Source: Berkiella sp964496435 (GTDB lineage: Bacteria; Pseudomonadota; Gammaproteobacteria; Berkiellales; Berkiellaceae). Taken from it: a stretch of DNA of 64,000 nt. The notes under the pieces are model-generated. The model ran no database searches. It was not told where the DNA came from and saw only the letters and a program-made list of their open reading frames with translations. Within the stretch, counting starts at the first letter, position 1. Each line of letters opens with the position of its first letter. Position numbers and translations under genes: made by a program. Shown one piece after another: positions 44,984-53,825 of the stretch. The DNA lies in contig CAZBZP010000001.1 in NCBI GenBank assembly GCA_964496435.1, forward strand, positions 339,668 to 403,667, in the 5' to 3' direction.

Positions 44984-46205
44984 GCCGTTAAAAGATGTGA
45001 CTATTAGAAACGCTAAGCCTCGCGATAAGGCTTATAAGCTCACTGATGAAAAAGGGCTGTATGTATTCATTAAACCTAATGGCTCTAAAGCATGGCGATT
45101 AAAATACCGTTTCCTAGGAAAAGAAAAGACGCTTTCAATCGGCTTATACCCTGAAGTTACTCTCGCTGAAGCAAGAGAAGCTCGCGATAACGCCAGAAAA
45201 AAATTAGCAAATCAAATTGATCCTGGCCTCGCAAAACAAATATCAAAAAGGAATGCTAGGGAAGCTGCGGAAAACAGCTTTGAAACAATAGCACGTGAAT
45301 GGTATGTGAAATTCTCGACAAAGTGGTCACCTAGTCATGGTGAAAGAATACTTAAACGATTAGAGAAAGATATCTTTCCCTGGATTGGCCAAGTCCCTAT
45401 TTCAGAAATTACTGCTCCAGAATTATTGGCTGCACTTAGACGTATGGAAAGCAGAGGTGCAGTTGAAACAGCACATCGCGCCCACCAAAATTGCGGCCAG
45501 ATATTTCGTTACGCCATTGCTACAGGGCGCGCTGAGCGTGACACCTCAAATGATTTAAAAGGCGCAATTCCGCCTGCAAAAAAGAAACACCATGCTTCAA
45601 TTACTAACCCAAATGGAATTGGTGAACTATTACGTGCCATTGATGGTTATCAGGGACAAACTATTACAAAATGCGCTTTACGATTAGCCCCTCTTGTCTT
45701 TGTAAGGCCTGGAGAGCTGCGCCATGCAGAATGGAGTGAGTTTAATTTGACCAATGCCGAATGGCGCATCCCTGCTGAGAAAATGAAAATGCGAGTTATG
45801 CATATTGTTCCACTATCTAAACAAGCTATTGCTATATTACAAGAACTTAGACCTCTTACAGGCAACGGAAAATACTTATTTCCCAGTGTTCGCAGTTCTA
45901 AGCGGCCAATGTCAGAAAATACCGTACTTGGGGCGCTACGCCGACTTGGATATACCAGTGATGAAATGACGGGACATGGTTTTCGTTCAATGGCAAGTAC
46001 TCTCCTAAACGAACAGGGTTGGAATCCAGATGCAATTGAACGGCAGCTTGCTCATGGAGAGAGAAACACCGTACGAGCTGCTTATAACTATGCTGAATAC
46101 TTACCTGAACGAAAGAAAATGATGCAACGCTGGGCGGATTATCTTGATAAGTTAAGAAATCAAAATGCAATAGTCTCATTATTTAAGCACAAACAAATTG
46201 CATAA
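44982..46205 (+). CDS. int: P4-type tyrosine integrase
   Basis: This tyrosine recombinase integrates the island into ssrA. The N-terminal DUF4102 arm-binding domain (LTDEKGLYVFIKPNGSKAWR, GLYPEVTLAEARE) is followed by the core-binding domain and the catalytic domain: Arg in RPGELRHAEW (about 241), GHGFRSM (about 330), a His in LAHGERN (about 355) and the nucleophile Tyr in AAYNYAEYL (about 366). The 407 residues are full length. The ATG lies directly after a GATACCCCC repeat, so it may regulate itself. Confidence 0.96.
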   Translation: MPLKDVTIRNAKPRDKAYKLTDEKGLYVFIKPNGSKAWRLKYRFLGKEKTLSIGLYPEVTLAEAREARDNARKKLANQIDPGLAKQISKRNAREAAENSFETIAREWYVKFSTKWSPSHGERILKRLEKDIFPWIGQVPISEITAPELLAALRRMESRGAVETAHRAHQNCGQIFRYAIATGRAERDTSNDLKGAIPPAKKKHHASITNPNGIGELLRAIDGYQGQTITKCALRLAPLVFVRPGELRHAEWSEFNLTNAEWRIPAEKMKMRVMHIVPLSKQAIAILQELRPLTGNGKYLFPSVRSSKRPMSENTVLGALRRLGYTSDEMTGHGFRSMASTLLNEQGWNPDAIERQLAHGERNTVRAAYNYAEYLPERKKMMQRWADYLDKLRNQNAIVSLFKHKQIA

Positions 46206-46227
46206 AAAAGAATTAGATTTTTTCTTA

Positions 46228-48549
46228 TCAAGAATTGGAATTTACTTGATAGAGATGTTTTTGAAATTGTAAAAAAGTATCCCTAATTCCTTCCAAGCTA
46301 CCTAACTCTTCTTGAGCATCTGCAATAGCAAGATATTTTAACCTCAATAAGTCTGGAAGTTTTTCCTGAGCAAGTTCATTTACTCCGGATTCAATATATT
46401 TAGATAATACAAATTCGATGAACTCTTTTTGTTTGCTATTGATGAAAGTAAATATTTTCTTTTGAGATCTGGCTACACGCTCTTCACGCGTAATTGGTGT
46501 GATGTTATAAGCCACATACTCAAGCACATCAAATAAATCACTATTTTCAGCATTAATTAATTTTTGTAGTTCCGCTAAAACATCATGACCATAACCAGCT
46601 TTTTCTAATTTATCTAATAATCCTTTACGAGTAGACGGATCTGCCCAAATTTCACGAAGCTCAGCTTCGCTCTTAAAAAAGGCAGGTAGTGAGCCATATA
46701 GGTTTTGCATAAATTCTTCTACTGATATTGGTTTACCATCAGCACTCCAGAATGAGGTGGCGACCATATGTTGTATCTGTCTTTCCTTTCCATCACGTAA
46801 TTTTATTTTGACAATTTTTTTCTTAGTTTCTTCCGTCTCATCATGGTCGGTAATATGCAGTTCTCCGGTGCCTTTTTGTGCTTTAGGCGCTTTTCCTTGG
46901 CTAATTGTGGTTTCATCAATTGGCTCACCATCCCAAGCAGGATCATTAAAATGGTGATACGCGCCTACAAAATCATAAATTGTAAAGTAATCTTTACCAT
47001 CAAATATACGCGTACCACGACCAATAATTTGTTTAAATTCAATCATTGAATTAACTGGGCGCATTAAAACAATATTACGAACATTTCGCGCATCTACGCC
47101 AGTAGAAAGTTTTTGAGAAGTGGTTAGTATCGTTGGGATGCTCTTTTCATTATCACGAAATTCACGTAAGTATTGGTCACCCATTGCGCCGTCATTTGCT
47201 GTAACACGCACACAGTAAAAAGGATCTTTATTTTTACTGTTCTGGTTTATAAGATCACGAACAGCAGCTGCATGGTCCTGTGTAGCACAAAAGACGATTG
47301 TCTTTTCATTTTGATTAATCATTGAAAGGAAAAGTTCTACTCTGTTTGCCTCTCTTGCTTTTATCTCAATAATCCTATTAAAGTCTGCCTCTTCATATAT
47401 CTTCCCTTCCTCAATTTCACCTTCTATAACAGAATCATCAGATGTATAAACGTACTCGTCTAATGTTGTCTGAATACGCTTAACTTTAAATGGTGTTAAA
47501 AAGCCGTCGTTTATGCCTTCTTTTAACGAATAAACATAAACTGGCTCACCAAAATAAGCATAGGTATCAGCATTGCCTTTTCTTTTGGGGGTGGCTGTTA
47601 GCCCAAGTTGAACTGCAGGTGAGAAGTACTCTAGAATTCCACGCCAGTTGCTTTCATCATTTGCGCCCCCTCGGTGACACTCATCAATAATGATGAAATC
47701 AAAATAATCTTTCGGATAGTCGCCAAAATATGGCTTGTTATCTTTCCCTGTCATGAAAGTTTGGAAAATAGTGAAGAAAATACTGCCATTAGTGAGGACG
47801 CCACCTTTTTTCCTGATTTCCTTGGGTTCAATTCGCACTAAAGCATCTTCAGAGAATGCTGAAAAATCATTAAATGCTTGGTCTGCTAAAGTGTTCCTGT
47901 CCGCTAAGAATAGTATTCTTGGCCTACGAGTTCCGTCACGTTTCAAATTCCATCGAGAGTAAAACAGCTTCCATGCAATTTGAAATGCAATAAATGTCTT
48001 ACCAGTGCCAGTAGCAAGTGTCAACAGAATGCGGTTTTTTTCATTTGCCACAGCTAATAGCACATTATTAACTGCGATTTCTTGATAGAAGTAAGGTGGT
48101 TTTGAACCGCTTAAATCATTAAAAGGGACTACATCAAATTTATCACGCCAAGAATTTTCTTCAGCAAATGTCTTTTTCCAAAGCTCATCTGGCGTCGGAA
48201 ACCTATCAACCAGTTTTTCTTCACCTGTTTCCATGCAAATTTGGTAGATTTCTTTGCCATTGGAAGAATACGTTGTTTTAATCTGCAACTTGACTGCGTA
48301 TTCTTTTGCTTGACCAACACCTTCTCCAACTTCTAAATCAGCACTTTTAGCTTCGATGACTGCAAGCTTTCGATTTTTATAAGATAAAACATAATCTGCA
48401 AAACTTGCTTTATCACGCAGACCGCCGACCCGAAGCCTACCTTTGGTAATATAATGGTTACGATAAACCTTAGTTCCTTCAATAGTACCCCACCCGCTTG
48501 CTTGTAGCTTAGGATCAATCAGTTCGGCGCGTGTTTCATCTTCCGTCAT
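46228..48549 (-). CDS. hsdR: Type I restriction enzyme R subunit
   Basis: This is the DNA translocase and nuclease of a type I restriction system. The N-terminal PD-(D/E)xK nuclease has D52 and E66-A-K68 (VIEAKS); the helicase has Walker A LATGTGKT (178-185) and IIDECHRG (DECH box), followed by the C-terminal helicase segment GRGTRIFDGKD. The type resembles EcoEI-like R subunits and is 773 residues from the ATG at 48549; the frame extends to an earlier start. It follows hsdS with almost no gap. Confidence 0.95.
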   Translation of the reverse strand: MTEDETRAELIDPKLQASGWGTIEGTKVYRNHYITKGRLRVGGLRDKASFADYVLSYKNRKLAVIEAKSADLEVGEGVGQAKEYAVKLQIKTTYSSNGKEIYQICMETGEEKLVDRFPTPDELWKKTFAEENSWRDKFDVVPFNDLSGSKPPYFYQEIAVNNVLLAVANEKNRILLTLATGTGKTFIAFQIAWKLFYSRWNLKRDGTRRPRILFLADRNTLADQAFNDFSAFSEDALVRIEPKEIRKKGGVLTNGSIFFTIFQTFMTGKDNKPYFGDYPKDYFDFIIIDECHRGGANDESNWRGILEYFSPAVQLGLTATPKRKGNADTYAYFGEPVYVYSLKEGINDGFLTPFKVKRIQTTLDEYVYTSDDSVIEGEIEEGKIYEEADFNRIIEIKAREANRVELFLSMINQNEKTIVFCATQDHAAAVRDLINQNSKNKDPFYCVRVTANDGAMGDQYLREFRDNEKSIPTILTTSQKLSTGVDARNVRNIVLMRPVNSMIEFKQIIGRGTRIFDGKDYFTIYDFVGAYHHFNDPAWDGEPIDETTISQGKAPKAQKGTGELHITDHDETEETKKKIVKIKLRDGKERQIQHMVATSFWSADGKPISVEEFMQNLYGSLPAFFKSEAELREIWADPSTRKGLLDKLEKAGYGHDVLAELQKLINAENSDLFDVLEYVAYNITPITREERVARSQKKIFTFINSKQKEFIEFVLSKYIESGVNELAQEKLPDLLRLKYLAIADAQEELGSLEGIRDTFLQFQKHLYQVNSNS

Positions 48550-48550
48550 G

Positions 48551-49774
48551 TCAAGCCACCCCAACGCTAGCACTTGTTAATTCGCCGCTAAATGCCTTTT
48601 GAAGTATAGTCTTTTTCAATACTTCCAATTCATTTATTTTTTTCTGATAAATGGCTTCTAGCTTTTTGGTTTTAGTTGATAAAATCTGAAATTTTTCTAT
48701 TAGTTGCTTTTGCAACTTAACAGATTTAGGATAAGTAAATACCATTTTCTTAACAGCTGCCCCATTAAAATGTGGTTGCGCTGAACCCGATTGCAAACTA
48801 TTTGCTTGATCCCAATATTTTTTTGTTTTTGCAAAATACCAATAGAGTTCATTTTCAATTTTTACTTTAAATTTAATTCTAATAAGGTAAGAAGCAAATA
48901 CTGAGGCCTCATGGTCATTAAATAAAAGGACTTTTGCAAAAGTTGCACCTGTTCTTGCCATTAGCAGGTCCTTGTCTTTAGCAATGAATTTCTCAGCCTC
49001 CTTTGAACGGCTTATATATTTTTTATCCTCTAGTATCAGTTCACCATTTTTATCAATATCAGTTATTCTAATATAGCGGTAATAACCATTTTCGGTAGCT
49101 TTATCAGTATACCCATATTCAACGTCAGCTATATCCTCCAATATATTCTCTACCCAATCTTCACCTTTATTATCAAAAACCTCTTGCAAATAACTCTCAA
49201 AAAGTTCTTTAGAATTTTTGAGATTTTGTTCGGCATTGGCTTTTGCCTTAAGTATGGCTTCAAAGGCTTCATCTAAAATGGCTACTATGCGTTTTTGTTC
49301 TGGGAGAGGTGGAAGAGGAATTAAATAATTTTCAATCCATTCTTTTGAAACTCTTTTATGCCCTACAGCACCACTCATATGTTTTTTACCTTCATCTCTA
49401 AATTGACTCCTTGATAGGAAGTAATATAAAAATTCAGGATCAATGTTTCTTCGAGACCTAAACACTATATATTCACTTGAGCCAAAACCAACACCATTTA
49501 TTAAATTTCGAGCTATTCCAATTTTTCCATTCTCAAAACAAGGGGTAATTTTAGCTAACAAAACGTCATTTTCAGCAAAATAAGTATAAGAACCAGCAAC
49601 ATCTTTTAATTGCTTTTTCTTAGCTCCATGCACTACTTTATTTAAAACGCCCAAGTCTTCCATAGGTAAAAACGTTACATAATCAGTTTCTTTCAACCTT
49701 TCACTAGCTTCTTTTTTACCTGGTCTTATTTGGCATACCTCAACTAGCTTTTTTTCCTCCCAACCTCGTTTCAT
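48551..49774 (-). CDS. hsdS: Type I restriction specificity subunit
   Basis: HsdS determines the DNA target of the M and R subunits. It has two target-recognition domains, each followed by a conserved helical region: PLPPLPEQKRIVAILDEAFE with KAKANAEQNLKNSKELFE in the middle, and ATFA...KTKKLEAIYQKKINELEVLKKTIL at the end. Start overlaps the hsdM stop by 4 bases (ATGA). At 407 residues it is normal. The recognition sequence cannot be read from the protein. Confidence 0.94.
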   Translation of the reverse strand: MKRGWEEKKLVEVCQIRPGKKEASERLKETDYVTFLPMEDLGVLNKVVHGAKKKQLKDVAGSYTYFAENDVLLAKITPCFENGKIGIARNLINGVGFGSSEYIVFRSRRNIDPEFLYYFLSRSQFRDEGKKHMSGAVGHKRVSKEWIENYLIPLPPLPEQKRIVAILDEAFEAILKAKANAEQNLKNSKELFESYLQEVFDNKGEDWVENILEDIADVEYGYTDKATENGYYRYIRITDIDKNGELILEDKKYISRSKEAEKFIAKDKDLLMARTGATFAKVLLFNDHEASVFASYLIRIKFKVKIENELYWYFAKTKKYWDQANSLQSGSAQPHFNGAAVKKMVFTYPKSVKLQKQLIEKFQILSTKTKKLEAIYQKKINELEVLKKTILQKAFSGELTSASVGVA

Positions 49775-51222
49775 ATCAACTCCAATATTGAGTTTAAAAT
49801 ATCAGTGCTTTCTTTATCCAAGGTTTTCATTTCATCTAAAATTTCCTTGGGTTGACGTAAGGCAGTTTCTTCTTTTTTGTTTGGGTTTTTTGAACTGAGA
49901 TCATAGATTTTCTTGTCAATGTCTTTTACATTAATTGTCCAAGAATTGTCAGTGTCGGTTTTAATTTTTTGTAGCTTAACAAATTCAGATAAATCTTGTT
50001 CGCTCAAAGAATTAGTCTTGCCAAGATTTCTATCCAAATTTAGTTGGTAAAACCACACTTTTTTTGTGGCGCTACCTTTTTCAAAAAATAACACAACGGT
50101 TTTAACACCTGCTCCTGTAAATGTACCTCCAGGCAAATCAAGAACCGTATGGAGGTTACAGCTTTCTAACAGGAGTTTTCGAAGACTGACTGATGCATTG
50201 TCTGTATTTGAAAGAAATGTGTTTTTAATGACAATACCAGCTTTACCACCAGCCTTCAGTGATTTAATGAAATGCTGCAAAAACAGGAATGCTGTTTCAC
50301 CAGTTTTAATTGGAAAATTCTGCTGTACTTCTGCACGTTCTTTGCCACCAAAAGGAGGGTTTGCGAGAATAATGTCATAACGATCTTTCTCTTGAATGTC
50401 GTCAATATTTTCAGATAAGGTATTAGTGTGAATGATATTAGGCGCTTCTACGCCATGCAAAATCATATTCATCGTACCAATGATATACGCAAGTGATTTT
50501 TTCTCTTTGCCGTAAAATGTTTTCTTTTGCAGGGTTGTAATATCTTTTGTACTAAGCTTTTTGCTACTTAGATATTCAAACGCCTCAACCAAGAAGCCTG
50601 CTGAACCTACCGCACCATCATAAATTCTATCGCCAATTTTGGGATCAACAACTTTCACGATCGTTTTAATAAGAGGCCTGGGAGTATAGTATTCGCCCCC
50701 ATTCCTACCTGCGTTACCCATATTTTTGATTTTATCTTCATACAGGTGTGACATTTCATGCTTTTCTGCATGCGAACGAAAACGAAGTTGATCGATTAAG
50801 TTGATGACTTCACGTAAGTTATAACCACTTTGAATTTTGTTTTTTAGCTCATTGAAAATCTCACCAATCTTGTATTGAATTGTATCTGCGCTTTCAGCGC
50901 TTGTTTTAAACTTCTTTAAATATGGAAAAAGCTTATGATCAACAAAATCTCTTAAGTCATCCCCACTCAACGCTTTGTGATGATCTAATTTTCCGCTCTT
51001 TTCTTTTGGTGTTGCCCACACATCCCAACGATATTCAGGAGCTATAATTCGTTTATAGCTTTTACCAGCCAACTCAGCCTCAGACTTTTTATCTTTTTCG
51101 AAGTCATCAAGATATTTTAAAAAAAGTACCCATGAGGTCTGCTCTACGTAATCTAATTCACTACTGCAGCCAGAGTCTTTATGTAAAATATCGTCAATAT
51201 TTTTAAACGTTTGTTGAAACAT
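49771..51222 (-). CDS. hsdM: Type I restriction methylase subunit
   Basis: This N6-adenine methyltransferase subunit protects host DNA. The SAM motif region is IYDGAVGSAGFLVEAFEYL, and motif IV is ILANPPFGGKERAEVQ (NPPF near residue 289). The helical N-terminal domain and the typical GEYYTPRPLIKTIVKVV segment are present. At 483 residues it is normal. It starts two bases after the stop of a small RHH regulator with AAGGTG upstream. Confidence 0.95.
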   Translation of the reverse strand: MFQQTFKNIDDILHKDSGCSSELDYVEQTSWVLFLKYLDDFEKDKKSEAELAGKSYKRIIAPEYRWDVWATPKEKSGKLDHHKALSGDDLRDFVDHKLFPYLKKFKTSAESADTIQYKIGEIFNELKNKIQSGYNLREVINLIDQLRFRSHAEKHEMSHLYEDKIKNMGNAGRNGGEYYTPRPLIKTIVKVVDPKIGDRIYDGAVGSAGFLVEAFEYLSSKKLSTKDITTLQKKTFYGKEKKSLAYIIGTMNMILHGVEAPNIIHTNTLSENIDDIQEKDRYDIILANPPFGGKERAEVQQNFPIKTGETAFLFLQHFIKSLKAGGKAGIVIKNTFLSNTDNASVSLRKLLLESCNLHTVLDLPGGTFTGAGVKTVVLFFEKGSATKKVWFYQLNLDRNLGKTNSLSEQDLSEFVKLQKIKTDTDNSWTINVKDIDKKIYDLSSKNPNKKEETALRQPKEILDEMKTLDKESTDILNSILELI

Positions 51223-51224
51223 CT

Positions 51225-51428
51225 TTACACCTTTTCAAGCTCTTTATTAATTAACAGATCACCCAGATCCCTAATGTTGATCCCATTCCGATCGCAATAA
51301 TCAATAATCAACATTTCTACCATATTTGATAAAGAGCGATGTTCTTGCGAAGCCGCTGTACGCAGTGCTTCTTTAATCATAGGCTTAATACGAAACGATA
51401 AGGTAGTTGTCTTGCAAATTTCTGTCAT
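51225..51428 (-). CDS. Ribbon-helix-helix (Arc/CopG-type) regulator of the RM operon
   Basis: The 67-residue protein reads TTTLSFRIKPMIKEALRTAA then HRSLSNMVEMLIIDYCDR, a beta-strand and two helices typical of RHH DNA-binding proteins. The ATG at 51428 has GGAGGG directly upstream; the open frame continues 20 codons further without a ribosome site. It is the first gene before hsdM, 2 bases apart. A perfect palindrome lies just upstream over the promoter, so it likely represses its own operon. An antitoxin role is not supported, as no toxin gene is next to it. Confidence 0.82.
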   Translation of the reverse strand: MTEICKTTTLSFRIKPMIKEALRTAASQEHRSLSNMVEMLIIDYCDRNGINIRDLGDLLINKELEKV

Positions 51429-51442
51429 TGTCCCTCCATCCA

Positions 51443-51493
51443 TGCAGTACTGTAAATGTACTGCAATATACAGTAAGGTCTGATACAATCCAA
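51443..51493 (-). promoter_or_regulatory. RM operon promoter with palindromic operator
   Basis: On the minus strand TTGGAT, 17 bases and TATATT form a good sigma-70 promoter (51465-51493). Just downstream, TGCAGTAC and GTACTGCA form an 8-bp palindrome (51443-51465, 7-base spacer), and a third half-site TGCAGTATA is at 51509. It probably binds the RHH protein and would cover the start of transcription. Confidence 0.7.
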
Positions 51494-51528
51494 GCGCCTG
51501 AGATAATTTGCAGTATATAAGGGACTAT

Positions 51529-52755
51529 ATGGCTAAAAACTATTCAACCAAAAATTGCTTTCGGCAAATACCAAACGCCCTTTTGGCACGATTCTTTAGC
51601 AAATTCAATTTATTTACTGAACTCGATTTTAAAGGGATGAAAGAAACAAAGCCCGATGTACTTTTTGAAGCATGGCTTTTATTACCAGAAAAACGACGAA
51701 AAGAAATAGATTCAATACTTCAAGAAGTTTTTGAGCTCAGCTGCGAAAAAGGCTCACTGGCAATCATAGATGAAGCTAAATTCCAGATGAGCGATGAACC
51801 TGAGCAACTCGAAAGCTTTATCGAAGCGCTTTCAAATCTTCCAAATGATTACCATCGTGCGATGACGACTTTTCTTGATCATCCAGAGTTCTGGAAAGGC
51901 GCTACTCGTTTTTATCATGCTGATACTTTAAATGGCCGCTATTGGCGGAAGCGCCCTAATATGGGGCATAAGCAAGCAGCTTGTGACAATGAAAGCACAT
52001 CTCATTTAGCCAGGATGATTCGTGATCACTTTCACCTTTCTGAAGGTCGCGGCAATAATTGCATTGTGGAAGTTTATCGCCGGGATGGGCGAGATTATTT
52101 TTTTGCCTTTCCAGAAGATTTTTCTCAGCTTAGTGTTGAATGGGTTGATGGTGAGTTTGATCAAAGGCCACATAATCCCGCTTTTGAAATTGTTTTCGTT
52201 TACTCGCAAGAAGAAGGCACTTTAGATATCAATTTTCAAGGGCCCAAAAAAACTGTTGTGGAATTACAAATAATCTTTGCAAAAGCGATTCTTAAAATTG
52301 AGAAATTACCTGAAGATACTAAAGATAAGATGGTTTATGATCTCAACCCTATACGCTTCAGGGACTTTTGTTTTGCAAATGACATTGGTAGTGGGATCCA
52401 AGATGTTTATGTGAAAAAGATGCGCTTCACTTCACAAATCGACAAGAGCGATCGTATAACATTTGAAGTTGATCCCTATCAAAATCGATATGCCATCTAT
52501 GACAAGATTGACCAAGCTAGCAAATCAATCCAATTACAGCTTTATAACGTCACCCAGGTTGAGTTAATCGCACCAACAATAGTTGATCATGATCAGCCAC
52601 TCAAAAATTTCCCAATCCGGTTAACGCACCCAAATTTTTGCTCGCTCAAATATGATGATGTTGGTTTAAAATTACGTGGAATGTTGAAAGCCTCTGGTGT
52701 TGAACCTCAAATATCAACTTTAAAGTCAGAAACAGAAGAGACAGTTGAAGCATGA
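51529..52755 (+). CDS. Hypothetical protein, 408 aa
   Basis: This product is not recognised. It is soluble, acidic, without signal peptide or membrane segment. The ATG at 51529 has AAGGG six bases upstream; the open frame extends to 51508. Its stop overlaps the next gene by 4 bases (ATGA), so the two work as a pair. It is divergent from the RHH-hsdMSR operon and shares its control region, including a half-site of the RHH operator. It may be a regulator or a second defence module. Confidence 0.65.
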   Translation: MAKNYSTKNCFRQIPNALLARFFSKFNLFTELDFKGMKETKPDVLFEAWLLLPEKRRKEIDSILQEVFELSCEKGSLAIIDEAKFQMSDEPEQLESFIEALSNLPNDYHRAMTTFLDHPEFWKGATRFYHADTLNGRYWRKRPNMGHKQAACDNESTSHLARMIRDHFHLSEGRGNNCIVEVYRRDGRDYFFAFPEDFSQLSVEWVDGEFDQRPHNPAFEIVFVYSQEEGTLDINFQGPKKTVVELQIIFAKAILKIEKLPEDTKDKMVYDLNPIRFRDFCFANDIGSGIQDVYVKKMRFTSQIDKSDRITFEVDPYQNRYAIYDKIDQASKSIQLQLYNVTQVELIAPTIVDHDQPLKNFPIRLTHPNFCSLKYDDVGLKLRGMLKASGVEPQISTLKSETEETVEA

Positions 52756-53483
52756 AGCCAGAATCTGTTTTGCTCAAGTTAATAAATCGCATATCTGCAC
52801 AAAAGGGTGGCATTGTTTTTATAAGTGCTGACGAATTGAATGAGTGGCCATCTGATATTGTAGCCTGCATGAAAGCAAGTGGCTTGTTAGAGAAAGGGCA
52901 GCCTGCGAAAAGCATTGTTTGCCCAGGTTGTGAACAAGCATGCTCGATGCCAGTAAACATCCTTGTTAACCGGACAAATAGACCTGTAGCTTTTGTTTTT
53001 TGTGATAAACGAGACGATACAAATCGGGTGCAAATTTCACTCGATCATATTGAGCAGTGGCAATCATCATGCTATTTGCTTGCAAAACTGGTTTCTAAAT
53101 TATTAGGCATAACACATACAAGCACCAATCATTCTAACCCTGACCAATGGGAAATAGGAATAATTAAAGGTGTTAAGCATTCTGCGCATATCACCTTACG
53201 CGTTGATACTGAAATAACGCTAACTGCTGCAGGGCATTCGATTCTATTAACTGAAGTTGTGTCTCTTGAAGCGAGCAAATTCAAAATTGATAGGAAAAGA
53301 TTAAACAAGTTGGTTGACAATCCCATTAAGGGAGGAGGGAATGATGAATCTGCAGCTTCTCGAAAGGAAAGGTTACTAGAACGCAAAAGAGAATTGCAAA
53401 ATCTAGGGCATAAAGAATTTATTCAACTTATGGCGGAAGAAGAAGGAGTTTCCACACGACGCATCCATCAACTACTGCAGTGA
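52752..53483 (+). CDS. Hypothetical zinc-knuckle and HTH protein, 243 aa
   Basis: The protein is not recognised. VCPGCEQAC near residue 58 and a later FCDK could form a zinc-binding site. The C-terminal 35 residues (KEFIQLMAEEEGVSTRRIHQLLQ) resemble a helix-turn-helix, suggesting DNA binding. The segment before it is Arg/Lys/Glu-rich (SRKERLLERKRELQ). It overlaps the 408-residue gene by 4 bases. The pair occurs between the restriction operon and the AlpA-primase module. Confidence 0.65.
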   Translation: MKPESVLLKLINRISAQKGGIVFISADELNEWPSDIVACMKASGLLEKGQPAKSIVCPGCEQACSMPVNILVNRTNRPVAFVFCDKRDDTNRVQISLDHIEQWQSSCYLLAKLVSKLLGITHTSTNHSNPDQWEIGIIKGVKHSAHITLRVDTEITLTAAGHSILLTEVVSLEASKFKIDRKRLNKLVDNPIKGGGNDESAASRKERLLERKRELQNLGHKEFIQLMAEEEGVSTRRIHQLLQ

Positions 53484-53533
53484 CTACAGAATAGCTTAAT
53501 ATAAACCTAATAATATCAACGCTTCTTGCAAAG

Positions 53534-53556
53534 TTCAGTGTGTATATTGCACTGAA
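53534..53556. promoter_or_regulatory. Inverted repeat upstream of the AlpA-like gene
   Basis: TTCAGTG and CACTGAA form a 7-bp inverted repeat with a 9-base AT-rich spacer, about 60 bases before the alpA start. It resembles an operator, and its partner protein is unknown. The TTGCAA just before it is not at the right distance from a -10 to make a clear promoter. Confidence 0.45.
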
Positions 53557-53615
53557 GCCCCCTTCATACCATTCAATTGGTAACTGTGTTCTACAACGCC
53601 TATGGAGGCATAAAC

Positions 53616-53825
53616 ATGGTTAATAAGATCTTAAGACGCCCTTCTGTTGAAGACCGTACTGGAATCCCACGAAGCACTATGTACTCAAAAATTGCTGAGG
53701 GTACTTTCCCTCGCCCAATTTCGCTAGGGGATAGGGCTGTTGGATGGCTAGAGTCTGAAATAGAAGAGTGGATTGCAAAGAATGTTGAAGCTAGTCGCAA
53801 GTCAGTTAATGGGGGTAAAGTATAA
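53616..53825 (+). CDS. AlpA-like regulator
   Basis: This 69-residue helix-turn-helix protein resembles AlpA/phage regulator proteins of the MerR-like type: KILRRPSVEDRTGIPRSTMY, IAEGTFPRPISLGDRAVGW and LESEIEEWIAKNVEASR. Such proteins commonly activate excision or replication genes of P4-like elements. The ATG at 53616 has GGAGG seven bases upstream. Its stop TAA shares one base with the next ATG (TAATG), so it is coupled to the primase gene. Confidence 0.88.
   Translation: MVNKILRRPSVEDRTGIPRSTMYSKIAEGTFPRPISLGDRAVGWLESEIEEWIAKNVEASRKSVNGGKV

Noticed and set aside
51225..51428. A toxin-antitoxin system with the RHH protein as antitoxin
   Set aside because: No small toxin gene adjoins it. 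It is directly followed by hsdM, so an operon regulator is simpler.
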